Below, in pieces: positions 1-7,337 of a stretch of DNA of 64,000 bases. Every line of letters begins with the position of its first letter. The first letter of the stretch is position 1. The translations under genes and the position numbers were made by a program. The stretch spans positions 99,611 through 163,610 of the forward strand of contig NZ_BDBU01000021.1 in NCBI RefSeq assembly GCF_001613145.1. The letters are read 5' to 3'. The notes under the pieces are model-generated. The model saw nothing but the letters and a program-made list of their open reading frames with translations, ran no database searches and was not told the origin of the DNA. Origin of the DNA: Nocardia jejuensis NBRC 103114 (GTDB lineage: Bacteria > Actinomycetota > Actinomycetes > Mycobacteriales > Mycobacteriaceae).

Positions 1-321
1 GAACTCGGACCAGTTGGAGAAGTGGCTGTGCACCGCGAACGCGCCCTTGCGTGTGCGGTACACCCGGATGTCCTCGATGCGCTCGTTGGCCATCTGGTGC
101 CATTCGGCCAGCAGTGAGCCGGAGAAGCGAACCTGCCGCACCCCGTCCTTGCCGACCTTGAGGACCACCTCGTCGTAGCCCTCGATGCGGCCTTCCTCGA
201 GCTCGATGAAACGCCGCAGCGCCGTCACGATCGCGCCCGACAGATTGCCCCCCACCAGCTCCTGCGCGCGCTGAAACAGCTTGAGGTCCTCATCGGATAC
301 GTAGATCGTCTTGTTCGGCAT
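1..321 (-). CDS. EXLDI family protein, C-terminus cut by window edge
   Basis: The visible 107 codons begin MPNKTIYVSDEDLKLFQRA and continue with a helical segment containing GGNLSGAIVTALRRFIELEE. This N-terminus resembles the actinobacterial EXLDI family (TIGR04342), small proteins of unknown role. Its opening has the look of a ribbon-helix-helix-like DNA-binding segment. The C-terminal EXLDI signature that defines the family lies outside the window, so the assignment rests on the N-terminus only. The ATG at 321 is preceded by a perfect palindrome at 330-345, which suggests autoregulation or control by a neighbour that cannot be seen. Confidence 0.65.
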   Translation of the reverse strand, partial: MPNKTIYVSDEDLKLFQRAQELVGGNLSGAIVTALRRFIELEEGRIEGYDEVVLKVGKDGVRQVRFSGSLLAEWHQMANERIEDIRVYRTRKGAFAVHSHFSNWSEF

Positions 322-329
322 GAGCCAAC

Positions 330-345
330 TATACGTAGACGTATA
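330..345. promoter_or_regulatory. Perfect palindrome upstream of the EXLDI gene, candidate operator
   Basis: Arms TATACGT (330-336) and ACGTATA (339-345) are separated by AG. It lies 9 bases upstream of the EXLDI start and between divergent genes. It is A+T-rich in a G+C-rich setting, as expected for a promoter-overlapping operator. The regulator is unknown. Confidence 0.5.
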
Positions 346-483
346 CATACATGGCAAGACTCGATGCGAACTCCGCCTCGGCGAGCGAGGCGAGCGGGCG
401 GATTGAACCGCCGAGCGCTCGGAGTCGTATCCCGGGTAACGACAGTTCGCGCAGCTCATGTCGGGTACCGAAGGGAGCCGCCC

Positions 484-2184
484 ATGCACAACCGAACTCG
501 TGTGGTGGACCACCTGGTCAGAGCGGTTTCCGCGATGGGCGTGCGACATATCTTCGGGGTCGGCGGCGCGAACATAGAAGATCTGTACGACGCCGCCTTC
601 GATCATCGCGCACAGCTCACCGCCGTCGTGGCCGCCCATGAGTTCTCGGCCGCCACGATGGCCGACGGCTACGCCCGTTCGACCGCCGGACTCGGTGTCG
701 TGTGCGCGACCTCCGGCGGGGGCGCGGTGAACCTGGTCGCCGGACTCGCCGAATCCTTCGCCTCCCGGGTTCCGGTGCTCGCCCTGGTCGGGCAACCCCC
801 CACCGTCCTGGAGGGCAAGGGCGCCTTCCAGGATTCGAGTGGGCAGGCCGGCTCCTTCGACGCGGTCCGGCTGTTCTCGCCGATCACGCGCTACTGCGCC
901 CGCGTCGGCACGGCCGCCGACCTGCCCGCTCACCTCGAACGCGCCGTCGCGGCCGCCCGGCGCGGCGGCCCCTCTGTGCTGTTGCTGCCCAAGGATGTTC
1001 AGCAGGCCGACCTGGTCGCGCCCGCGTTCACCGAGCCGGTGCGCGGCTACCGCCGTGATGTCGAGGGGGTGCGGCGGGTGCGGCACGCGCTGCGCGACGC
1101 GCACGCCCTCGGCAAGGTGGTGATCATCGCCGGGGATCAGATCGCCCGTGACGACGCCCGCGACGAACTCGCCCGGTTCGCCGCCGCGCTCGATGCCGCC
1201 GTGGGCGTCGCGCCGGACGCCAAGGACGTCTACCACCACGCCGATCCCGGCTTCTGCGGCGTCGCGGGCAGCATGGGCCACCCCGAACTCACCGATGCGA
1301 TCCGCGGTGCGGCGCTGTGCCTGCTGATCGGCACCAGAATGCCCGTCACCGCGCGCGCCGGACTCGAGACCTGCCTGGAGTCCGTGCCCATCGCCAGCAT
1401 CGGGGCCGAGACGCCCTTCCTGCCCTCGACGCACGCCCGCAGCAACGACCTCGCCCGCACGCTCGCCGAACTGCGGGAGGAACTCGCCGCCGCCGCGGAC
1501 GCGCCCGGCCGAGTCGTGCCGCTGCGTCCGGCTCCGATGCGCGACGCGGCGCTCACTCCCCTGACCGTGCCGACCTCGGACGGCCCGGGCCTGCGGTATC
1601 GGGAGGTGGTAGACGCCGTGAACGCGGCTCTCCCTCCCGAGGCCGATGTCTTCGCGGACGCCGGAAACACCGGCGCCGCGGTGGTACACCACCTGCGACT
1701 TCCCCGGGACGGCCGCTTCACGGTCGCGCTGGGGATGGGCGGGATGGGGTACGCGTTCGGGGCCGGGATCGGGTCGGCGTTCGCCCGGCGCGAGCGGTCC
1801 GGGGGCGGTTCGCGCCGCACCTTCGTCATCGCCGGTGACGGCGCGTTCTTCATGCACGGCATGGAGATTCACACCGCCGTCGAGCATCGGCTGCCGATCA
1901 CCTTCGTGATTCTCAACAACAACGCGCACGCCATGTGCATCACGCGTGAGCAGGTGTACTACGGGGATCGCTACAGCTTCAACAGATTCCGGCCGGCGCA
2001 TCCGGGCGCCGGAATGGCGGCCATGTTCCCGGAATTGTGCACACACGCACCCGCCACCCCGGCCGAACTCGATGCGGCACTGCGGCATTGCGTCGACAGC
2101 CCCGGTCCGTCGTTCATCGCCGTCGAGTGCGATCCCGACGAATTCCCGCCGTTCACACCGTTTTTGACGGCTCCCAGGAGGTAA
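484..2184 (+). CDS. Thiamine diphosphate-dependent acetolactate synthase-like enzyme
   Basis: This 566-residue protein has the three-domain layout of ThDP decarboxylases and carboligases. The catalytic glutamate is E53 (AAHEF), and the cofactor motif starts at GDG near residue 451 and ends in NNN about 28 residues later. Such enzymes decarboxylate a 2-oxo acid and may join the resulting carbanion to an aldehyde or acyl group. It is unlikely to be biosynthetic acetolactate synthase, because no regulatory small subunit or ilv gene is nearby and the next three genes are unrelated to branched-chain amino acids. The ATG at 484 follows a purine-rich GAAGGGAG; an in-frame start at 364 would add an unconserved Arg-rich stretch. 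It is the first gene of a four-gene operon. The substrate cannot be told from the sequence. Confidence 0.8.
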   Translation: MHNRTRVVDHLVRAVSAMGVRHIFGVGGANIEDLYDAAFDHRAQLTAVVAAHEFSAATMADGYARSTAGLGVVCATSGGGAVNLVAGLAESFASRVPVLALVGQPPTVLEGKGAFQDSSGQAGSFDAVRLFSPITRYCARVGTAADLPAHLERAVAAARRGGPSVLLLPKDVQQADLVAPAFTEPVRGYRRDVEGVRRVRHALRDAHALGKVVIIAGDQIARDDARDELARFAAALDAAVGVAPDAKDVYHHADPGFCGVAGSMGHPELTDAIRGAALCLLIGTRMPVTARAGLETCLESVPIASIGAETPFLPSTHARSNDLARTLAELREELAAAADAPGRVVPLRPAPMRDAALTPLTVPTSDGPGLRYREVVDAVNAALPPEADVFADAGNTGAAVVHHLRLPRDGRFTVALGMGGMGYAFGAGIGSAFARRERSGGGSRRTFVIAGDGAFFMHGMEIHTAVEHRLPITFVILNNNAHAMCITREQVYYGDRYSFNRFRPAHPGAGMAAMFPELCTHAPATPAELDAALRHCVDSPGPSFIAVECDPDEFPPFTPFLTAPRR

Positions 2185-2186
2185 TC

Positions 2187-2864
2187 GTGACCACCAGCGC
2201 CCTGCCCGCACTCAGCGACATCCCCGAAGACGGGGTGCCGGGACTGCTGCGCATCGAGAATTCCGATCGTGATGCCACCACCCCGGTCATCCTCGACATG
2301 CTCCGATCGGTGTACCCGCACGATCAGATCTTCGGCGAGTACTGCCCGGTCCAGGGCTATATCGACGCGCCGCCCCGGGACCTGTACGAGTACCTCGCCG
2401 ACACCCGATCGCTGGAGGAGTGGACCTACAGCCTGCGCGGATTCGTCGAGACCGAAACGCCGGGGCTGTGGGAGTCGTTCGACCGGCTGGGCCCGAACAC
2501 CCGCATCTTCACCCGGACCGTGGCCAATCCCGATGCCATGACGGTGGATTACCACTGCGCGTGGGATCAGGGCGAGCACCTGTGGATGATCTATCTGATC
2601 CGGATCGTCGACGCGCAGGTGGTCTTCGACAAGCCGGGTTCGGTTGTGCTGTGGACGAATTGCCACCATCCGTTCTACGACGAGAACCCCTACCCGGACG
2701 CCGCGCCCGAGGGCCGCAAGGTCTGGGTCGGCGACTTCTGGGAGATGTTCTCCGCCGGACATCAGCTGGAGCTGGACAACCTCAAGGCCATCGCCGAATA
2801 CCGCTCCGCGCACGGCCTCCCCATCAAACCCGGCTGGATGCTCGACCAGCCGGAACAGAAATGA
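2187..2864 (+). CDS. SRPBCC-like protein of unknown function in the ThDP/KAS III operon
   Basis: The protein has 225 residues. Its central part (about residues 50-190, from VQGYIDAPPRDLYEYLADTR to the FWEMFSAGHQLELDNLK region) has the feel of an SRPBCC/START-like hydrophobic pocket fold, with an early 'APxxLYEYLADTRSLEEW' pattern. No catalytic motif is recognisable. The GTG start lies two bases after the stop of the ThDP gene, and that stop is embedded in the ribosome-binding sequence AGGAGG, so the two genes are tightly coupled. In such an operon it could act as a cyclase, aromatase or binding partner for a reactive intermediate; that is inference only. Confidence 0.6.
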   Translation: MTTSALPALSDIPEDGVPGLLRIENSDRDATTPVILDMLRSVYPHDQIFGEYCPVQGYIDAPPRDLYEYLADTRSLEEWTYSLRGFVETETPGLWESFDRLGPNTRIFTRTVANPDAMTVDYHCAWDQGEHLWMIYLIRIVDAQVVFDKPGSVVLWTNCHHPFYDENPYPDAAPEGRKVWVGDFWEMFSAGHQLELDNLKAIAEYRSAHGLPIKPGWMLDQPEQK

Positions 2865-2874
2865 GTTGTGCGCC

Positions 2875-3915
2875 ATGGACTTCACCGATCCCGCCCTTCG
2901 GACGCCGCCTGTCAGTTTGGTCGACGTGGCGAGCTATCTGCCCGGGGATCCCGTCGGCACCGAGTACTTCACCCAGTTCTCGCGCTCCGATCGGATGGCC
3001 AAGAACGTCATGTTCCGCGCGCCCAAGGGCCGCCACCATGTGAGTCGCGACGAAACCGCGGTGGACATGGTCGAGCGCGCCGTCGCACCGCTGGTGGAAC
3101 GTCATGGGCGCGAAGAACTTTCGAATATCGACATCCTGATCACGCACACCCAGCTTCCGGACAATCCGGTGATGGGCTCCGGCCCCGAGGTCGCACGGCG
3201 ATTGGGAATGAAGCCCCGCTGGGTCTTCGACCTGCACAACGGCGGGTGCGCGGCCTTCGTGCACGCCATGTGGCTGGCCCGCACCATCATGCAGACCACC
3301 GACGCGCGCACCGCGCTCATCGCGTGCTCGCAGAACTGCGCCGGGCCGGTCTTCACGCAGCCCGATATCCGAAAGCTCGCCCAGGCTCCGGTGCCGGGGG
3401 ACGGTTGCGGGGTCGGGCTCCTGGTGAAGAACAACAGCGCGCCCATTCTCGATATCGAATGCCGCACCTATCCGGAGTTCGCCGGGGATATGGACTTCAG
3501 CACCGGGTCCGAGCGCAAGTACTGGGAGCCCGGCGAGGGACAGGGGTGCGTGAGTTTCTCCGAATCCAAAGTGGCCAAGGTGTTCTCGCGCGGAAACCGG
3601 CTGGTTCCGGAGGTCGCGCAGGCGGTGTGCAAGCGGATCGGGGTGAAGAGCAGCGATATCGACACCCTGGTCACCAATCAGCCCAATCGGCTGTTCCTGC
3701 GCAACTGGCACGACGCGCTGGAATTGCCCGCCGAGCGACATCCCGACACCTTCGACCACTGCGGAAACCTTTTCGCCGCGGGCATTCCCGTCACCCTCGA
3801 CGCCGAGAACCGGGCGGGGCGATTGGCCGAGGGGTCGGTCGTGCTGATGGCGGCGTTCGCGCACGCCGGTGATTTCGCGGGGGCCGCCGCGGTGCGGTGG
3901 GGAGCGGCGCGATGA
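2875..3915 (+). CDS. KAS III (FabH)-like condensing or acyltransferase enzyme with altered active site
   Basis: The 346-residue protein has the thiolase-fold layout of 3-oxoacyl-ACP synthase III. The nucleophile is C125 in HNGGCAAF. The position that holds the catalytic His in FabH (PHQAN) reads TNQPN here, so it is Asn268. The third residue, Asn298 in CGNLFAAG, is kept. Loss of that His is expected to impair decarboxylation of malonyl-ACP, so the enzyme may transfer or condense acyl groups without a malonyl extender, as in several secondary-metabolite KAS III relatives. ATG 2875 was chosen; an in-frame TTG lies three codons earlier. It overlaps the aminotransferase gene by ATGA. Confidence 0.82.
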   Translation: MDFTDPALRTPPVSLVDVASYLPGDPVGTEYFTQFSRSDRMAKNVMFRAPKGRHHVSRDETAVDMVERAVAPLVERHGREELSNIDILITHTQLPDNPVMGSGPEVARRLGMKPRWVFDLHNGGCAAFVHAMWLARTIMQTTDARTALIACSQNCAGPVFTQPDIRKLAQAPVPGDGCGVGLLVKNNSAPILDIECRTYPEFAGDMDFSTGSERKYWEPGEGQGCVSFSESKVAKVFSRGNRLVPEVAQAVCKRIGVKSSDIDTLVTNQPNRLFLRNWHDALELPAERHPDTFDHCGNLFAAGIPVTLDAENRAGRLAEGSVVLMAAFAHAGDFAGAAAVRWGAAR

Positions 3916-5147
3916 CCGGCAGGCCGATCGGGGACGAGCCACCCGCCGAGCCGGTCGGGGCCGCGCCGCGCCCGCTCGCCCGGATGGTCGCCCCGGTGCA
4001 CTGGCCGACCGGCCTGCGGTCGGCGGAACTGGAAGCGGGACACGATGATTCGACCCTGATCGAGAACCGTCGGCTCGACGGGGTCCGCTACGACCTGAGC
4101 CTGAGCGAGAATCCCTTTCCGCCGCTGCCGTCCGTGCTGGACGCGCTCGACGACACCCTGGCGCAGGCGAATCGCTATCCGGAGTTCCTGCCGCGCCGGC
4201 TGCCGGAGATCATCGCCGAGCACATCGGCGTGCGACCGGAGGAGGTGGTGGTGGGCTCCGGCGCGACCGGGGTGGCCATGCAGATCATGCAGGCGTTGCC
4301 CGCGCCCGGGGCATCGTTCGTGTACGCGACGCCGACCTTCGACGGGTATCCGATCATGGCGGGCATGATCGGGCTGCGGGCCACGCCGGTGCCGCTCGAT
4401 GCCACCGGCCGCCAGGATCTCTGGGCGATGGCGCGCGCCACGAACGCGGGCAGCGGGCTGGTGGCGGTGTGCCGTCCGCACAATCCCACCGGAACCGTGG
4501 TTCCGGCCAGCGAATTGAAGGCGTTCCTGTGTGCGGTCCCGGCCGCCGTGCCGGTCATCCTGGACGAGGCGTACGTCGAATTCCTCGGGGCGGCGGACGC
4601 TCTCGACACCGTGGAGTTGGTACGACGACACCCGAACGTACTGGTGCTGCGCACCTTCTCCAAGGCGTACGGGTTGGCCGGGCTGCGCATCGGCTACGCC
4701 TTCGGGTCGGCCGATCTGGTGCGCCGGGTGCAGCGGCTGCAGCTGCCCTTCGGCGTCCCGTCCACCGCGGTGGCGGCCGTGCGGGCCTCCTACGCGGCCG
4801 AGTCGGAGTTGGGCGAGCGGATCATGCGCATCACGACCGAGCGGGAACTGCTGCGAACGGCACTGCGCCGCAGTGGGATCCGGGTGCCGCGCAGCAGCGC
4901 GAACTTCCTGTATCTACCGGGGCGCGATATCGCACCGGCCCTCGCCGATGCCGGGATCGTGGCCAAGCGCTATCCGGACGGGAGCGCCCGCATCGCGGTC
5001 GGTGATCCGGCTTCGGATCGGGCGGTGCTGCGCGCCTTGGCATCTCGGGCCGGAGCGGGCGCGCGGCCGCTGCGACACGAGGACAGCCGGGTGCTCGCGC
5101 TCACGGTGCGGTCCGAGCCCAGCGTTGTGCGAGCGCGGCACAGGTGA
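3912..5147 (+). CDS. PLP-dependent class I/II aminotransferase, HisC-like
   Basis: The 411-residue protein carries the fold-type I hallmarks: an NPTG substrate loop (CRPHNPTG), DEAYVEF with the cofactor-ring Asp and Tyr, and the Schiff-base lysine K251 in TFSKAYGLAGLR. It most resembles histidinol-phosphate and aromatic aminotransferases but carries about 50 extra N-terminal residues. No other his gene is nearby, so a role in making or using a 2-oxo acid for the upstream ThDP enzyme is more likely than histidine synthesis. Its start overlaps the KAS III-like stop (ATGA). Its 3' end overlaps the convergent transporter gene by 47 bp. A GTG at 3897 is an alternative start. Confidence 0.82.
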   Translation: MTGRPIGDEPPAEPVGAAPRPLARMVAPVHWPTGLRSAELEAGHDDSTLIENRRLDGVRYDLSLSENPFPPLPSVLDALDDTLAQANRYPEFLPRRLPEIIAEHIGVRPEEVVVGSGATGVAMQIMQALPAPGASFVYATPTFDGYPIMAGMIGLRATPVPLDATGRQDLWAMARATNAGSGLVAVCRPHNPTGTVVPASELKAFLCAVPAAVPVILDEAYVEFLGAADALDTVELVRRHPNVLVLRTFSKAYGLAGLRIGYAFGSADLVRRVQRLQLPFGVPSTAVAAVRASYAAESELGERIMRITTERELLRTALRRSGIRVPRSSANFLYLPGRDIAPALADAGIVAKRYPDGSARIAVGDPASDRAVLRALASRAGAGARPLRHEDSRVLALTVRSEPSVVRARHR

Positions 5148-6069
5148 TCAGCTGCACCTGATGGAAGATCATGAGCGGCAGCACGATCAAGCCGACGGGT
5201 GAACCGGCGAACAGCACGGTCGCCATCGGCAGACCGGTGGCCAGGCTCTTCTTCGACCCGCAGAACACCACCACGATCCGGTCGGCGCGTTCGAAACCCA
5301 GTGCGCGGCCGAGGAAAGCGGTCACCGCGAGCACCAGCGCCAGGATCGCGCAGCACACCACGACCAGCAGCAGGATCCGCCACGGGGACATCGCGTGCCA
5401 GATGCCCTCGACCATGCCCGCGCTGAACGCGGAGTACACCACGAGCAGGATGGATCCGCGATCCACCAGCTTGGTCGGCTCCGCGTGCCGGGCCATCCAG
5501 TCCTTGATCTTGGGCCGGATCAGCTGGCCGATGAAGAACGGCACCAGCAGCTGCAGCACGATGTCGCCGATCGCGGACAGGTCCACCTTCGCTTGACCGG
5601 TGGTGTTCATCAGCAGGATCACCAGCGCCGGGGTCAGGAAGACGCCGAGCAGGTTGGACACCGTCGCGCTCACGATCGCACCGGCCACATTGCCCTTGGC
5701 GATGGAGGTGAAGGCGATCGAGGACTGCACGGTCGAGGGGACCAGGCAGAAGAACAGCACGCCGGTGTAGAGGTCGCTGGTGAGAATGTTCGGCACCAGC
5801 ACCCGCGCGGCCAGACCGACGAGCGGAAACAGGATGAAGGTGCAGGCCAGCACGGTGGTGTGCAATCGCCAGTGCTTGAGGCCCGCGATCGCCTCCTGGT
5901 CCGACAGGCGCGCGCCGTACAGCAGGAACAGCAATGCGATGGCAACCTTCGTCAGCACGCTCACCACATCGGCGACTTCACCCCGTGCGGGAAAGATGCT
6001 GGCGAGAACGCAGACCGCCAGGATCGACAGAATGAACCCGTCGATATAGAACTTGCTGAGAAATCGCAC
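5101..6069 (-). CDS. SBF-like (bile acid:sodium symporter superfamily) membrane transporter
   Basis: The 322-residue protein is almost entirely hydrophobic, with about nine or ten predicted membrane segments. It shows the SBF-like (PF13593, YfeH type) features of a conserved N-terminal half followed by PSTVQSSIAFTSIAKGN and later FCGSKKSLATGLPM, the two crossover regions of this fold. The family is thought to move organic anions with sodium, but the substrate of this branch is not established. The gene converges on the ThDP/KAS III operon and shares 47 bp with its last gene. Its start is 55 bp from a 24-bp palindrome, so it may be co-controlled with the divergent TIGR04222/DUF692 operon. Confidence 0.85.
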   Translation of the reverse strand: MRFLSKFYIDGFILSILAVCVLASIFPARGEVADVVSVLTKVAIALLFLLYGARLSDQEAIAGLKHWRLHTTVLACTFILFPLVGLAARVLVPNILTSDLYTGVLFFCLVPSTVQSSIAFTSIAKGNVAGAIVSATVSNLLGVFLTPALVILLMNTTGQAKVDLSAIGDIVLQLLVPFFIGQLIRPKIKDWMARHAEPTKLVDRGSILLVVYSAFSAGMVEGIWHAMSPWRILLLVVVCCAILALVLAVTAFLGRALGFERADRIVVVFCGSKKSLATGLPMATVLFAGSPVGLIVLPLMIFHQVQLITCAALAQRWARTAP

Positions 6070-6124
6070 CGAATCAGGCTAATCGCCCAGGATCTCGAGG
6101 ATTAACGCCGCACCCGGCCCGGGG

Positions 6125-6148
6125 CGATACTGATGTCGATCAGTATCG
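6125..6148. promoter_or_regulatory. 24-bp perfect palindrome between SBF-like gene and TIGR04222/DUF692 operon
   Basis: Ten-base arms CGATACTGAT (6125-6134) and ATCAGTATCG (6139-6148) flank GTCG. The arm and spacer sizes suit a TetR-type dimer. It lies 22 bases upstream of the first TIGR04222 start, in the divergent promoter region, and no regulator gene is adjacent. Confidence 0.6.
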
Positions 6149-6170
6149 GATGACCTGAGGTGGAATCGCC

Positions 6171-7115
6171 ATGGTCCCTTGGACCGTCCTCGCCGGAAAG
6201 ACCGTTCCGGCTGCCGCCGACACGTGGGGCATCTCCGGCCCGACCTTCCTGTGGCTGTACCTGTTCGCCGGGCTGCTGGCCGCGGCCTACGGATTCACCC
6301 AGCGCACCAGGATCGTCGACGCGACGAGTGCAGCGCCGATCGCCGCGGACGCGCTCACCCCCGCCGAGACCGCCATGCTGTTCGACAATCGACGGCCGGT
6401 GCTCGCCGCGCTGGCCCAGCTGCGCGGCTATCAGCTGATCGATTCGACCGGCGCGCCCACCCGGACTCCGACCGAGGCGGAAAACGCCGCGCTCGAACCG
6501 ATCTCGCGCAGCCTGCTGGGTCACCTGCACACCAGCCCGCGGCGGCACATGATGCAGCTGGCCCTGGCGACCGGCGGCGAGGTGCGGAACCTGCGGCGCA
6601 CCCTGGCCAAACGCGGGTACATGATCGGCGCGCGTCAGCTCCGGGGGTTCCTGCTCGCCGCGTTGCCGCTGGGTGCGGTGCTGTTGCTCGGACTGATCCG
6701 GGTGATCGCGGGTCTCGCCAACCACAAGCCCGTGCTGTACCTGGTGCTCGCCATGATCGTGCTGGTGATCCTCGCCGGACTGGTGATGCGGCCGTCGCGA
6801 CTCACCCGCCGAGGCCGGCTCGCCGCCGCCGACGCCGTTCGCCGCTTCGGCCACCTGCGCCCCGGCAACCGTCCGGCGTACAGCAGCTACGGCCCCGACA
6901 GCGGTTCGCTCGCGATCGCGCTGTTCGGCGCGGCGGCCCTCTGGTCGCTCGATCCCGGATTGGCCGGTGCGACAGGCACTCTCGCGGGTGGATCCAGCGG
7001 CTCCGACGGTTCCGGCAGCAGCTGCTCCACCGGAGGCGGGGACAGCGGCGGGAGCAGCTGTGGCGGAAGTAGCTGCGGGAGCAGTTGCGGCGGCGGTGGC
7101 GGATGCGGCGGGTGA
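6171..7115 (+). CDS. TIGR04222-type membrane protein with Cys-rich C-terminal tail (first copy)
   Basis: The 314-residue protein has one membrane segment near residues 25-42, a soluble region of about 110 residues, and two more membrane segments near 160-180 and 185-205. A basic stretch (RPSRLTRRGRL) and a Gly/Ser/Cys tail follow. The last 40 or so residues carry five cysteines in GSSC, SSCGG, SSCG and GCGG contexts. The architecture matches the TIGR04222 family, which is uncharacterised and often ends in such repeats. The basic stretches after the first and third membrane segments place both the soluble domain and the tail in the cytosol by the positive-inside rule. A GAGGTGG ribosome site precedes ATG 6171. 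The tail may be the substrate of the DUF692 enzyme encoded downstream. Confidence 0.8.
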   Translation: MVPWTVLAGKTVPAAADTWGISGPTFLWLYLFAGLLAAAYGFTQRTRIVDATSAAPIAADALTPAETAMLFDNRRPVLAALAQLRGYQLIDSTGAPTRTPTEAENAALEPISRSLLGHLHTSPRRHMMQLALATGGEVRNLRRTLAKRGYMIGARQLRGFLLAALPLGAVLLLGLIRVIAGLANHKPVLYLVLAMIVLVILAGLVMRPSRLTRRGRLAAADAVRRFGHLRPGNRPAYSSYGPDSGSLAIALFGAAALWSLDPGLAGATGTLAGGSSGSDGSGSSCSTGGGDSGGSSCGGSSCGSSCGGGGGCGG

Positions 7116-7337
7116 CGATGGACGGCAGCCGCCGGACGGACGCTGCCCGCACGCGGCAACGGCAGCTGCGAGTGGTCGCTCTCGGGTGCGCCGGGAACGG
7201 GCCGCGACCGTGAGTGGACCGCCCGAACCCCGGTCCCGCGCGATGCCGCTCAGTGTGATCCGCGTTCGCCGGGCCGTGGCGTGGCGGTCCGTGCCAGTAG
7301 GGTCCAGGGGTAGGGACGACTCGCGAGGGGGAATCGC
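7116..7337. other. Spacer between the two TIGR04222-type genes
   Basis: These 222 bp hold no convincing gene. The frames that cross it are continuations of shadows of the flanking genes. The segment is less constrained than usual for an operon, so the second copy may have its own promoter. I see no clear -35/-10 pair or terminator. A GAGGGGGAA ribosome site occurs just before 7338. Confidence 0.5.

Noticed and set aside
484..2184. ThDP enzyme as biosynthetic acetolactate synthase (ilvB)
   Set aside because: No small subunit, ilvC or leu genes nearby, and it is coupled to KAS III-like and SRPBCC-like genes.
3912..5147. Aminotransferase as hisC of histidine synthesis
   Set aside because: No his genes nearby; it has a long N-terminal extension and is the last gene of a secondary operon.
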